Source: Paraburkholderia largidicola
Lineage (GTDB): Bacteria; Pseudomonadota; Gammaproteobacteria; Burkholderiales; Burkholderiaceae
NCBI RefSeq assembly: GCF_013426895.1
Contig: NZ_AP023174.1
Span: 1,860,001 to 1,924,000, forward strand
Direction: 5' to 3'
DNA: 64,000 nucleotides
This document shows, one piece after another, positions 47,615-60,249 of the stretch. The notes below the pieces were generated by a model. It was not told where the DNA came from. It saw only the letters and a list, made by a program, of their open reading frames with translations, and searched no databases. Position 1 is the first letter of the stretch, and every line of letters begins with the position of its first letter. The translations under genes were made by a program, and so were the position numbers.

Positions 47615-47657
47615 ACCTGTGAAGCAGGTTGGGAACGTCGTAAGCGTCAGTTAGAAT
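47615..47657 (+). promoter_or_regulatory. sigma-70 promoter with dyad for the macroglobulin gene
   Basis: TTGGGA (47629-47634), 17 bases and TAGAAT (47652-47657). A small dyad, ACCTG-TGAAG-CAGGT (47615-47629), touches the -35. The promoter is about 40 bases ahead of the start codon region. Confidence 0.55.
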
Positions 47658-47699
47658 CGGCGGCGATCCGAAAGAAAAATGAAACCGGGAGCGCAGTCG

Positions 47700-50600
47700 A
47701 TGCCAAGCGGCACCATCAAACGTCAAGCGATATGGGCAGCCGCAGCGGCTGCGATGCTCGGTCTTCTCATCGGCGTCACCTGGCGCGCCGATGCAGCGCG
47801 CATCACGCAGGTCACACCACAAGGCAAGGTCGCGCAAGTCCGCCAGGTGGTCGTCAAGTTCGACGAATCGATGGTCGCGTTCGGCGCACCCGATCTGCCC
47901 GCGCCCGCGCGCATCAAGTGCAACGACGCGGCGGCGAGCGCTGGCCAGCCGCGCTGGATCGACGACAAGACCTGGGCTTGGGATTTCACCGCTGATCTGC
48001 CGCCCGGCGTCGCCTGCTCAGTCGATCTGAACGACGGTTTGAAATCGTCGGCGGGCCAGCCGTTGACGGGGCCGCGTCACTACGCGTTCGAAACGGGTGG
48101 CCCGTTCGTGCAGAACGTCCAGCCCTATGGCGGCGAAATCGAGGAAGACCAGGCGTTCGTCGTGCGGCTCAACGGCCCGGCGACGGATGCGTCGGTGCAA
48201 CAGCACGTCTGGTGCGAATCGAGTGGTCTGGGCAACCGGATTCCCGTGAAGAATGTCGACACCGCGACCCGCACCGAACTGCTCAAGCGCTTCCGTCTGC
48301 AGAAGGAAGCGGCGCGCGTGCTGACGCTACAGTGCCAGCAAACGCTGCCGTCCGGCACGAAGGCGCAACTCGTCTACGGCAAGGGTGTCGCGAGTCCGAG
48401 CGGCATTACGAACGACGTCGAACGCCGCTTCGACTTCAACGTGCGCGAGCCGTTCGCCGCGAGCTTCAGTTGCGAGCGTGAGAACGCGAAGGCGCCTTGC
48501 ACGCCTCTGCGGCCGCTGCGCGTGCAGTTCAACGCGCCCATCCTGCGTACCGATGCGGAAAAAATCCGTATCAAGGGGCCAAGCGGCGAAATCAAACCGA
48601 CCTTCTCCCCTGACGACAAAGACCCGCAAATCACCACGGTCGAATTCGCCGCGCCGCTGCCCGAGCGCGCGGACCTGACCATCGAACTCCCTTCGAATCT
48701 CAAGGACGTCAGCGGCCGCGCGCTGACCAACGCCGACCTCTTCCCGCTCAAGACCGCGACGGCGCCGATGCCGCCGCTCGCAAAGTTTTCGTCCGGAACG
48801 TTCGGCATCATCGAGCGCTTCGCGGAACCGGATATGCCCGCGCTCGTGCCCGTCACGCTGCGCAACGTCGAAGCCGATCTTCATATCGCGGGGCTCAACG
48901 CGGGCAACGCCCAGTTCACGAAGCTGCGCGTCGACGCCGACAGCGACATCCGCCGCTGGATGCGCAACGTCGACCGCTTCGACGGGTTCATGATGGACCG
49001 TCAGTCGATCACCCAGCAGATGCCGCAACTGCTCGCGCACAATCCACATCCCGTGATCGTGCCGCGCAGGCCAGACGATGCCGACCCGGCCGAAGACCGC
49101 AAAAATCCGCTGATCGATGTCCGCTCGCTGTCGTTGCTCGCGGGTCAATCGAACCTCGAAACGCTCGCGCTGCCGAAGGCCGATCCAAAAGCGCTGCGGC
49201 CTTTCGAAGTGGTCGGCGTGCCCGTGACGAAACCAGGTTTCTATGTGATCGAACTCGCGTCGCCTGCGCTCGGCGCATCGCTGCTCGGCAAGCAGGCGCC
49301 GATGTACGTGCGCACGGCGGTGCTCGTCACGAACCTCGGCGTGCACTTCAAACAGGGGCGCGAGAACAGCGTCGTGTGGGTGACGACGCTCGACAAGGGC
49401 CAGCCCGTGCCGAACGCCGACGTGCACGTGAGCGATTGCAACGGCGACGAACTCGCGTCGGGCAAGACCGACGCGCACGGCGTGCTGACGATCAACCAGT
49501 CGCTGACGTCACGCAACGAGTGCAAGGAAGACAGCTTCGATGGCTTCTTCGTATCGGCGCGCATCGACGATCCGAAGACGGGCCACGACATGGCGTTCGT
49601 GCGCTCCGACTGGAACCGCGGCATCGAAGCATGGCGCTTCAACGTGCCGACCGACACGAGCATCCAGCAGACCGTGCGCGCCCATACCGTGTTCGACCGC
49701 ACGCTGCTGCGCGCGGGCGAGACGGTGTCGATGAAACACATGATCCGCGTCGAGACGATGCACGGCCTCGCCTTTCCGAAGACGTATCCGACGCGCCTGA
49801 CGATCCGCCATCTCGGCAGCGGACAGACCTGGCACATGCCACTCAAGTGGGCCGCCGACCACACATCGGATTCGACCTTCGCGATTCCCGCCGCGGCGAA
49901 GCTCGGCGAATACAGCGTCTCGCTCGATGACGGCGATGCGAGCACGGCGTCGAACGACAACACATCGAACGACGATAGCGACGACGACAGCGGCGCCGAC
50001 TCGGCGCGCCATAGCTATTCGTCCGGCAGCTTCCGCGTCGAGGAGTTTCGACTGCCCGTATTCAAAGGCACGATCGCCGTACGCGACGAAAAGAATCACC
50101 CGCTCGTCGCCGCAAGCGAAGCGCCCGTCACATTGCAGATCGACTATATGTCGGGCGGCGGCGCGTCGGGCCTGCCCGTGCAGGTGTCGGCGCTCATGAA
50201 GAGCACCACGCCCGCTTTCGCCGGCACGTATCCCGAGTTCAGCTTTGCGCCCTATAAGAAGCGCAACGACGCCAACACATCGTCATCCGATGACGAAGAA
50301 AGCGAACAGGCCGCCGACGACGACACGTCGAAGCTGATCGCCGACAAGGAACCCGTCACGCTCGACCGCAACGGCGCAGGCAGCCTGAGCCTGAAGAGCC
50401 TGCCACAAGTCGATGCGCCCAAGCGCCTCGCGCTCGAAGCCACGTTCGCCGATCCGAACGGCGAAGTGCAGACGATCAGCGGCAACGCGACGCTATGGCC
50501 CGCGGCCGTCGTCGCGGGCGTGAAGTCGGGGCAATGGGTGTCGGTCGGCAACGCAGTGCCTGTGAAGGCACTCGCCGTCGATCTGCAAGGCAAGCCGCGC

Positions 50601-53600
50601 GCGGGCGTGCCGCTGGAAGTACGCGGCATTGCGCGCATCACGATCACGTCGCGAAAGCGCATGGTCGGCGGCTTCTATGCGTACGACAACCACACGGAAA
50701 CGAAGGACCTCGGCACGCTGTGCAGCGGCAAGAGCGACGACCACGGCCTGATGACCTGCGACGCGAAGCTCAAGGAAGCGGGCAATGTCGATCTCGTCGT
50801 CACCGCGAAGGACGGCGAAGGCCATGCATCGACGGCCACGACATCCGTGTGGGTCACGCGTGAGGAAGACCTGTGGTTCGGCGGCGAAAACACCGACCGT
50901 ATCGACGTGCTGCCCGAAAAGAGCGCCTACGAACCCGGCGAAACCGCACGCTTCCAGGTACGCATGCCCTTCCGCTTCGCCACCGCGCTGGTGGCCGTCG
51001 AACGGGAAGGCATCGTCGAAACGCATGTCGTGAAACTGGACGGCAAGGACCCGACCGTCGAGCTGAAAGTGAACGAAGCGTGGGGACCGAACGTGTACGT
51101 GTCGGTGCTCGCGCTGCGCGGACGCATCCGCGAAGTGCCGTGGTACTCGTTCTTCACGTGGGGCTGGAAGGCACCGCTCGAATGGGCGCGCGCGTTCTGG
51201 TACGAAGGCCGCTACTACGAAGCGCCGACGCCGCTCGTCGATCTGTCGAAGCCCGCATTCCGCTACGGTCTCGCCGAGATCAAGGTCGGCACGGCCGCGC
51301 ATAAGCTCAACGTAACGGTCACGCCGGACGCGAAGTCGTACACGGTACGCGGCAAGGCGCATGTGAAGCTGCGCGTGCAGATGCCGGGCGGCAAGCCCGC
51401 GCCCGCCGGCACGCAGATCGCGGTGGCCGCCGTCGACGAAGCGCTGCTCGAACTGATGCCGAACAACAGCTGGGACGTGCTCGACGCGATGCTGCAACGG
51501 CGCGCGTATGGCGTCGAAACGTCAACGGCGCAGATGGAGATCGTCGGACGCCGGCACTTCGGTCGCAAGGCCGTGCCCGCGGGCGGCGGCGGTGGACACA
51601 GCTCGACGCGCGAACTGTTCGATACGCTGCTGCTGTGGAACCCCCGCGTGACGCTCGACGCAAACGGTGAAGCGACCGTCGACGTGCCGCTCAACGACGC
51701 GTTGACGAGCTTCCGTATTGTCGCGATCGCAGCCGTCGGCGACGGCACGTTCGGCACGGGCAGCACGTCGATCCGCAGCACGCAGGATCTGCAGCTGATC
51801 TCCGGCTTGCCGCCGCTGGTGCGCGAAGGCGACCAGTTCCGCGCGCAGCTCACGGTGCGCAACACGACCACGCGCGCGATGAAGGTTGTTGTGACGCCGA
51901 ACGTGCCTGGGCTGTCGTTGCAAACGCAAACCGTCGATCTCGCTGCCGACTCTGCACGCGAAGTCGCCTGGACAGTCTCGCCGCCCGATGGTCTTTCCGA
52001 AGCCAATCCCGCGGCGTTGACCTGGAATGTCAGCGCGGCGGAACAAGGCGCATCGCACGCGACGGATGCGCTCAAGGTCACGCAGCGCGTGACGGCAGCC
52101 ATCCCCATCACCGTGCAGCAGGCGACGCTCACGCAAGTCGACGGCGCGTTCACGCTGCCCGTCGCCGCGCCGCCGAACGCCACGGCTACGCAAGCGGGTG
52201 CGCTACGCGGCGGCATCGCGGTATCGCTGCAATCCAAGCTGTCGGATGGCATGCCCGGCGTGCGCCGCTGGTTCGAGCGCTATCCGTATAGCTGCCTTGA
52301 ACAGCAGACGTCGGTTGCACTGGGTTTGCGCGACGCCACGCGCTGGCAAGGCGTAGTCGCGCGCATGCCCGTCTATCTCGACAAGGACGGTCTCGCCAAC
52401 TACTTCCCGCCGGGCGACGACAGCGGCAACACGGGCAGCACCACGCTCACCGCCTATCTGCTGTCCGTCACCGACGAAGCCGCGAAGCTCGACCCGCGCT
52501 TCGCATTGCCCGACGATCTGCGCGCGAAGCTCGAAGGCGGCCTGGTCAATTTTGTCGAAGGCCGGCTCGAACGCAATTTCTGGGCGCCGCGCAAGGATCT
52601 CGATTTGCGCAAGCTCGCCGCGCTCGAAGCGCTGTCGCGTCACGGCGCCGCGCGTGCAAGCATGCTCGGCTCGATCGAAATCGCGCCGAACCAGTGGCCG
52701 ACGTCGGCCGTGCTCGATTACTACGCGGTGCTCTCGCGCGTGAAGGACATTCCACAACGCGACGAAAAACTCGCACAGGTCGAACAGATCATCCACGCGC
52801 GGCTGACGTATCAGGGCACACGCCTCACCTTCTCGACGGCCGACAACGACGATCTGTGGTGGCTGATGTCGGGCACGGAAACCAACGCGGCGCGCACGGC
52901 GCTCACGTTCGTCGACATGCCCGCCTGGAAGGACGAGATGCCGCGCCTCGTCGCGGGGATGCTCGCGTTGCAGAAGAACGGCGCCTGGCAAACGACGACG
53001 GCGAACCTGTGGGGCTCGATTGCCGTGCAGCGCTTCTCGCAGGTATTCGAGAGCGTGCCTGTCACAGGGCAAACGAAGCTGCAACTCGGCTCGACGGACA
53101 AGACGATTTCGTGGAGCCAGCCCGCTGCCACCGCGGCGAACTATGCGTCCGCAACGGCCATCACGAAGACGGCCGACACGCGCAGCCAGCTGCTCCCGTG
53201 GCCGCCTGAAACGCGCAGCGCGCCCGTGTCCCTGACGCTGATGCACGACGGCACGGGCAAGCCGTGGGCGACGATCGAAAGCCTCGCCGCCGTCGCGCTG
53301 AAAGCGCCGTTCGCAGCGGGCTACCGGATCACGAAAACGGTCACGCCGATCGATCCCGCCGTGAAGGGCGTGAACACGCGCGGCGATATCGTGCGCGTGC
53401 ATCTGGATATCGACGCGCAGACGGATATGACCTGGGTTGTCGTCAACGATCCCGTTCCGGCGGGCGCGACGATTCTCGGGTCGGGTCTCGGCCGCGATTC
53501 GGAGGCCGCGACGCAAGGCGAGAAGTCGAAGGGCGAGGCGTGGCCGGCATTCGTCGAACGCGGCTTCGACGGCTATCGCGCGTACTACGATTACGTGCCG

Positions 53601-53756
53601 AAGGGTAAGTTCTCGGTCGAGTACACGGTGCGGCTGAACAACGTCGGCACGTTCGGCCTGCCGCCGACACGCGTCGAAGCGCTCTACGCGCCGTCGACGT
53701 TCGGCGTGCTGCCGAATGCCGCCGTCGTCGTGAAGCCAGCGGCTACTGCGAAGTAA
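47700..53756 (+). CDS. alpha-2-macroglobulin family protein
   Basis: A giant periplasmic protein of 2018 residues related to YfhM/YfaS, which traps proteases by a thioester bait mechanism. A signal peptide (AIWAAAAAAMLGLLIGVTW) has no lipobox cysteine, unlike lipoprotein relatives. Macroglobulin-like beta domains fill the first 1200 residues. The thioester site is SCLEQQT near residue 1532 (Cys-x-x-Gln present), followed by the alpha-alpha toroid. Two acidic Ser/Asp/Asn-rich insertions lie near residues 755-785 and 860-890. The ATG at 47700 has GGGAG upstream; another at 47679 is possible. pbpC follows at 13 bases, as in other proteobacteria. Confidence 0.93.
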   Translation: MPSGTIKRQAIWAAAAAAMLGLLIGVTWRADAARITQVTPQGKVAQVRQVVVKFDESMVAFGAPDLPAPARIKCNDAAASAGQPRWIDDKTWAWDFTADLPPGVACSVDLNDGLKSSAGQPLTGPRHYAFETGGPFVQNVQPYGGEIEEDQAFVVRLNGPATDASVQQHVWCESSGLGNRIPVKNVDTATRTELLKRFRLQKEAARVLTLQCQQTLPSGTKAQLVYGKGVASPSGITNDVERRFDFNVREPFAASFSCERENAKAPCTPLRPLRVQFNAPILRTDAEKIRIKGPSGEIKPTFSPDDKDPQITTVEFAAPLPERADLTIELPSNLKDVSGRALTNADLFPLKTATAPMPPLAKFSSGTFGIIERFAEPDMPALVPVTLRNVEADLHIAGLNAGNAQFTKLRVDADSDIRRWMRNVDRFDGFMMDRQSITQQMPQLLAHNPHPVIVPRRPDDADPAEDRKNPLIDVRSLSLLAGQSNLETLALPKADPKALRPFEVVGVPVTKPGFYVIELASPALGASLLGKQAPMYVRTAVLVTNLGVHFKQGRENSVVWVTTLDKGQPVPNADVHVSDCNGDELASGKTDAHGVLTINQSLTSRNECKEDSFDGFFVSARIDDPKTGHDMAFVRSDWNRGIEAWRFNVPTDTSIQQTVRAHTVFDRTLLRAGETVSMKHMIRVETMHGLAFPKTYPTRLTIRHLGSGQTWHMPLKWAADHTSDSTFAIPAAAKLGEYSVSLDDGDASTASNDNTSNDDSDDDSGADSARHSYSSGSFRVEEFRLPVFKGTIAVRDEKNHPLVAASEAPVTLQIDYMSGGGASGLPVQVSALMKSTTPAFAGTYPEFSFAPYKKRNDANTSSSDDEESEQAADDDTSKLIADKEPVTLDRNGAGSLSLKSLPQVDAPKRLALEATFADPNGEVQTISGNATLWPAAVVAGVKSGQWVSVGNAVPVKALAVDLQGKPRAGVPLEVRGIARITITSRKRMVGGFYAYDNHTETKDLGTLCSGKSDDHGLMTCDAKLKEAGNVDLVVTAKDGEGHASTATTSVWVTREEDLWFGGENTDRIDVLPEKSAYEPGETARFQVRMPFRFATALVAVEREGIVETHVVKLDGKDPTVELKVNEAWGPNVYVSVLALRGRIREVPWYSFFTWGWKAPLEWARAFWYEGRYYEAPTPLVDLSKPAFRYGLAEIKVGTAAHKLNVTVTPDAKSYTVRGKAHVKLRVQMPGGKPAPAGTQIAVAAVDEALLELMPNNSWDVLDAMLQRRAYGVETSTAQMEIVGRRHFGRKAVPAGGGGGHSSTRELFDTLLLWNPRVTLDANGEATVDVPLNDALTSFRIVAIAAVGDGTFGTGSTSIRSTQDLQLISGLPPLVREGDQFRAQLTVRNTTTRAMKVVVTPNVPGLSLQTQTVDLAADSAREVAWTVSPPDGLSEANPAALTWNVSAAEQGASHATDALKVTQRVTAAIPITVQQATLTQVDGAFTLPVAAPPNATATQAGALRGGIAVSLQSKLSDGMPGVRRWFERYPYSCLEQQTSVALGLRDATRWQGVVARMPVYLDKDGLANYFPPGDDSGNTGSTTLTAYLLSVTDEAAKLDPRFALPDDLRAKLEGGLVNFVEGRLERNFWAPRKDLDLRKLAALEALSRHGAARASMLGSIEIAPNQWPTSAVLDYYAVLSRVKDIPQRDEKLAQVEQIIHARLTYQGTRLTFSTADNDDLWWLMSGTETNAARTALTFVDMPAWKDEMPRLVAGMLALQKNGAWQTTTANLWGSIAVQRFSQVFESVPVTGQTKLQLGSTDKTISWSQPAATAANYASATAITKTADTRSQLLPWPPETRSAPVSLTLMHDGTGKPWATIESLAAVALKAPFAAGYRITKTVTPIDPAVKGVNTRGDIVRVHLDIDAQTDMTWVVVNDPVPAGATILGSGLGRDSEAATQGEKSKGEAWPAFVERGFDGYRAYYDYVPKGKFSVEYTVRLNNVGTFGLPPTRVEALYAPSTFGVLPNAAVVVKPAATAK

Positions 53757-53769
53757 GGAGGGACGCGCA

Positions 53770-56181
53770 ATGCGTGAATGCACGAATGCGATTTGCCGCC
53801 ATGCTCTGCCCCGACAGCAGAGCTGGCGCATCGCGTTCGCGCGGATCGCGCTGTGCGTCGTGCTGCTCGCCGAACCGCTCGCCGCCCATGCGCTGCCTAC
53901 GTTCGACGACGTGCGCACGCAATGGCGCAGCTCCGACTGGCTGCTGCTATCGCGCGATGGCGTGCCGCTGCAACGCACGCGCATCGACAAAACCGAGCGG
54001 CGCGGCGACTGGGTCGCGCTCGCGGACGTCTCGCCGGCGCTGCGCGAAGCGATCGTCGTATCGGAAGACAAACGCTTTTACGAACACAGCGGCGTCGACT
54101 GGCGCGGCGCGGCGGCCGCCGCGTGGGCGAACCTGTGGAATACGCGTACGCGCGGCGCATCCACGGTCACGATGCAATTGACCGGTCTGCTCAACGACGA
54201 CCGTGAACGTTCGGGGCAACGTTCGATCGCGCAAAAGGCGAATCAGGCCGTCAGCGCGCTGTGGCTCGAACACACCTGGCGCAAGGATCAGATTCTCGAA
54301 GCCTATCTGAACCTCGTGCCGTTTCGCGGCGAGACGATTGGCCTGTCCGCGCTGTCGATCACGCTGTTCGGCAAGGCGCCGTCCGGTCTCGACGAACGCG
54401 AAGCCGCTGTTGCCGCTGCATTGATCCGCGCGCCGAATGCGCCGTATGCGAAGGTCAGCGACCGCGCATGCCGTATCCTGCGCGACATGCAGGCGCCCGA
54501 GCGCTGCGTGAATCTCCCCGCCTTCGTGCAACTCGCGTTCGCGCGCCCTGCTCCTGCCCTGCTGTCCGTCTCGCCCGATGCGCCGACGCTCGCGCCGCAT
54601 TTCGCGCGTCGCGTCGCAAGCGAAACGCATCCCGTCGCGGGCGCGCGCGTGACGAGCACCCTCGATGCCAGGCTCCAGCGCTTCGCAAGCGACACGCTCA
54701 CGCGCACGCTGGTCGAACTCGACGCGCCCGCGCATCCACGCAACGTGCACGACGGCGCCGTCGTCGTGCTCGATAACGCGACGGGCGACGTGCTCGCCTG
54801 GGTCGGCTCGTCGGGCGGACTGTCGGGGGCACGCGACGTCGATGCCGTGCTCGCGCGCCGCCAGGCGGGCTCGACGCTCAAGCCATTCCTCTACGCGCAG
54901 GCCATCGACGAACGGCGGCTCACCACCGCCTCGTTGCTCGACGACGCGCCGCTCGATCTCGCGGCGGGCGGCGGCCTGTATATACCTCAAAACTACGACA
55001 AGGACTTCAAGGGCTGGGTCAGCGTGCGCACCGCGCTCGGCTCGTCGCTGAACGTGCCTGCCGTGCGCACGCTCGTGATGGTGACGCCGCATCGCTTCGC
55101 GAAGACGCTCACCGCGCTCGGCTTGCCGCTCGAACAAAGCGGCGACTACTACGGCTATTCGCTCGCGCTCGGCAGTGCCGATGTGACGCTGCTGTCGCTG
55201 ACCAACGCGTATCGCGCGCTCGCCAACGGCGGCCTCGCCGCGCCGACTTTCGATCTGCCTCGCCGCGCGCCGCCCGCCGCGCTTGCGCAACAACGCGTGT
55301 TCAGCGTCGACGCCAGCTACATCATCACGACGGTGCTGTCCGACAACAACGCGCGCACGCGCACCTTCGGCTTCGACAGCCCGCTCGCGACGCGCTTTTT
55401 CTCCGCGGCGAAGACGGGCACCAGCAAGGATATGCGCGACAACTGGACGGTTGGCTACACGTCGCGCTACACGGTCGGCGTGTGGGTCGGCAATGCGGAC
55501 GGCCAGCCGATGTGGGACGTGTCCGGTGTGACGGGCGCCGCGCCGATCTGGGCCGCTATCGTCGGCTACCTGCACCGGCGCGTGCCGAGCGTCGCCCCGC
55601 GTGTGCCGGCAGGCGTCGTGCAGACGCGCGTGCGTTTTGACGGCAACGTCGAGCCCGCCCGCAACGAATGGTTCGTCGACGGTACGCAAACCCAGACAGT
55701 CGGACTGGCCGCGAATGCCATTTCAACCGGCAACGCGACGGGCATAGCGAACATGCCGCGCACATCGGACAAAACGGCCGTGTCGTCTTCGAATGCCGCG
55801 CCGCACATCGGTTCGCCGACGGACGGCACGCTGTTCGCGCTCGATCCCGACATCCCGGCCGCACGCCAGCGCATCGTCTTCGAACGCGCGAGCGGCTCGT
55901 CCGGGCGCGCCAACTGGCGCCTGGACGGCAAGCCGCTTGGCCGCGATGAACGCGTGCTGTGGCTGCCGTGGCCGGGCCGGCACGTGCTCGAACTCGTCAA
56001 TGCGGATGGATCGAGCGCCGATTCGGTGCGCTTCGAAGTGCGCGGCGCAACGGCGCATCAGGCCGCGCCGCCGCGCGCGGGCAAGCCGGGCACGGCACGC
56101 GGCCACGCGGCGTCGCAACCGTCTCCCACTCCTCTGACATCCACACTGCAAGACAGCACAACGAACGGGCAAAAGCTTTAA
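53770..56181 (+). CDS. pbpC: penicillin-binding protein 1C
   Basis: A bifunctional class A PBP of 803 residues. The glycosyltransferase domain has SEDKRFYEHSGVDW, with catalytic Glu99. The transpeptidase domain has GSTLKPF (Ser nucleophile and Lys), SSLNVP (SxN) and AAKTGTS. A C-terminal beta domain of about 130 residues is typical of PBP1C. It ends in a Pro/Ser/Thr-rich tail. The signal/anchor segment is residues 20-40. AAGGAGG stands eight bases before the ATG and overlaps the macroglobulin stop, so the two are coupled. The pair is thought to repair peptidoglycan after attack. Confidence 0.94.
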   Translation: MRECTNAICRHALPRQQSWRIAFARIALCVVLLAEPLAAHALPTFDDVRTQWRSSDWLLLSRDGVPLQRTRIDKTERRGDWVALADVSPALREAIVVSEDKRFYEHSGVDWRGAAAAAWANLWNTRTRGASTVTMQLTGLLNDDRERSGQRSIAQKANQAVSALWLEHTWRKDQILEAYLNLVPFRGETIGLSALSITLFGKAPSGLDEREAAVAAALIRAPNAPYAKVSDRACRILRDMQAPERCVNLPAFVQLAFARPAPALLSVSPDAPTLAPHFARRVASETHPVAGARVTSTLDARLQRFASDTLTRTLVELDAPAHPRNVHDGAVVVLDNATGDVLAWVGSSGGLSGARDVDAVLARRQAGSTLKPFLYAQAIDERRLTTASLLDDAPLDLAAGGGLYIPQNYDKDFKGWVSVRTALGSSLNVPAVRTLVMVTPHRFAKTLTALGLPLEQSGDYYGYSLALGSADVTLLSLTNAYRALANGGLAAPTFDLPRRAPPAALAQQRVFSVDASYIITTVLSDNNARTRTFGFDSPLATRFFSAAKTGTSKDMRDNWTVGYTSRYTVGVWVGNADGQPMWDVSGVTGAAPIWAAIVGYLHRRVPSVAPRVPAGVVQTRVRFDGNVEPARNEWFVDGTQTQTVGLAANAISTGNATGIANMPRTSDKTAVSSSNAAPHIGSPTDGTLFALDPDIPAARQRIVFERASGSSGRANWRLDGKPLGRDERVLWLPWPGRHVLELVNADGSSADSVRFEVRGATAHQAAPPRAGKPGTARGHAASQPSPTPLTSTLQDSTTNGQKL

Positions 56182-56197
56182 ATTTGGTGAGTTCGCA

Positions 56198-56226
56198 TTG
56201 TCTTGTCACGATCCGAACGGTATAAA
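56198..56226 (+). promoter_or_regulatory. sigma-70 promoter for the helix-hairpin-helix gene
   Basis: TTGTCT (56198-56203), a 17-base spacer and TATAAA (56221-56226), starting 16 bases after the pbpC stop. It implies a leader of about 130 bases before the ATG at 56364. Confidence 0.65.
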
Positions 56227-56363
56227 TCGGCCGATTCACGCCTCGTCTCGCGCCGTTCGGTGAAAGAGGACAGTAAATTGTCCTATGCTTGAACGCAGTG
56301 CTTGCTCAAATGAAAGCGTCGTCCGTTCCCGGCTACCTGTTTGCCCTCAATGGAGTGATTGCC

Positions 56364-56921
56364 ATGTTGAAAAAGCTGTTGATGTTGTTCGTCGCGCTCG
56401 TCCTGTCGCTGTCGGCGGGATTCGCGGCCGCTGTCGAAGTCAATTCCGCTGACCAGGCCGCGCTCGAATCGGTCAAGGGCATCGGCCCCGTCCACGCCAA
56501 AGCGATCATCGACGAACGCACGAAGAACGGCCCGTTCAAGGACGCCGACGATCTCGCCAATCGGGTCAAGGGCATCGGACAGAAGTCGGTGAAGAATCTC
56601 GAAGCGGCGGGCCTGACGATCAACGGCTCGTCCGCGCCGCCGACGGGCGCGCCCGCCAAGGCGCCGGCTGGCACGATGTCGAAATCCGCGCCCGCTCCCG
56701 CCGCAACCACGGCGCAAACGCCAGCGCCCTCCGCGCCTGCCGACGCCGCCTCGGGCAGCAAAGCCTCGAAGTCGAAGAAGAAGAGCAAGGCTGACGCCGC
56801 CGCAGCATCGGCACCCGCCGCTACGGCCGCCTCCGCGCCTGCGATGGCGTCGGAAACGACCGCTTCGAAGTCGAAGAAATCCAAGAAGAGCAAGGCCGCG
56901 TCCGCTGCGTCGGGCGTATAA
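56364..56921 (+). CDS. exported helix-hairpin-helix (ComEA-like) protein
   Basis: A 185-residue protein with a signal peptide (MLKKLLMLFVALVLSLSAGFA), then a ComEA-like double helix-hairpin-helix domain (VNSADQAALESVKGIGPVHA, about residues 27-90). A C-terminal half made of Ala, Lys, Ser and Pro follows, with repeated KSKK motifs. The HhH domain binds DNA without sequence preference in ComEA. The lysine-rich tail could bind DNA or an anionic surface too. A role in DNA uptake is possible but only inferred; no other competence gene is near. GGAG precedes the ATG at 56364; the open frame from 56289 begins at a TTG. Confidence 0.85.
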   Translation: MLKKLLMLFVALVLSLSAGFAAAVEVNSADQAALESVKGIGPVHAKAIIDERTKNGPFKDADDLANRVKGIGQKSVKNLEAAGLTINGSSAPPTGAPAKAPAGTMSKSAPAPAATTAQTPAPSAPADAASGSKASKSKKKSKADAAAASAPAATAASAPAMASETTASKSKKSKKSKAASAASGV

Positions 56922-57072
56922 GGACGCGCTATCCATCAGCGTCCAGTGGCCGCACTGCCTCACGCCTGTTAATGCCTGTCATAGGCTATCGGTGCCGCGC
57001 TCCGCGCGGCGTTTCGTTCCCCGCCGGCGCGCGCTTCACACACGTCGCACCGGTTTTTCAAGAGAGATTGCC

Positions 57073-57519
57073 ATGAGCCTACTCGACTCCCTCGGTTCCA
57101 TGCTCGGCGGCGGCAACTCGCCGCAAGGCGGTGGTGGCCAGGCTGCGCTGATCGCTGCCGCGCTCGAATTCGTCAACAACCAGCCGGGCGGCCTGAACGG
57201 TCTGATCCAGCGCTTCCAGCAAAACGGCGCGGGCGACATCATCAGCTCGTGGGTCGGCACGGGCGAAAACCAGCCGATCGCCGCCGACACGCTGCATAAC
57301 GTGCTCGGCTCGGAAGCCGTCACCAATATGGCGGCGAAGGCGGGCGTCGAACCGTCGATGGTGACGGGCCTGCTGTCGCAGGTGCTGCCGCACGTGATCA
57401 ACGCAGCGACGCCGAACGGCGAAGTGCCCGCGGACGGCAAGCTCGACGCAGGCGGCATGTCAGGCGCATTGGGCGCGCTCGGCCAGATCGCGGGTCTGTT
57501 CGGCAACAAGAACGCCTGA
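57073..57519 (+). CDS. YidB-like DUF937 protein
   Basis: A 148-residue protein of the YidB (DUF937) family, small, soluble and Gly/Gln/Ala-rich. It starts MSLLDSLGSMLGGGNS and repeats short helices such as AALEFVNNQPGGLNGLIQRF. Function is unknown in the family. GAGAGA lies upstream of the ATG at 57073; the open frame from 56992 reads Arg-rich non-coding sequence. It is followed by a strong terminator shared with clpB. Confidence 0.88.
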   Translation: MSLLDSLGSMLGGGNSPQGGGGQAALIAAALEFVNNQPGGLNGLIQRFQQNGAGDIISSWVGTGENQPIAADTLHNVLGSEAVTNMAAKAGVEPSMVTGLLSQVLPHVINAATPNGEVPADGKLDAGGMSGALGALGQIAGLFGNKNA

Positions 57520-57565
57520 GCGCAGCAGTTCGCTGTGCGCGGCCTTTGCCGAAGCGCCGCGCATA

Positions 57566-57602
57566 AAAAAAGGGCAACGAATCCCTTCGTTGCCCTTTTT
57601 GT
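57566..57602. terminator. bidirectional terminator between the YidB-like gene and clpB
   Basis: A stem of about 14 bp (AAAAAGGGCAACGA at 57567-57580 with TCGTTGCCCTTTTT starting at 57587), with A-run and T-run flanks. It ends both the plus-strand gene and the converging clpB message. Confidence 0.93.
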
Positions 57603-57651
57603 TTTGCATGCAGAACCGGACGTCGATCCCCGACGCCCCGTTCATTGACGC

Positions 57652-60249
<2,598 letters not shown>

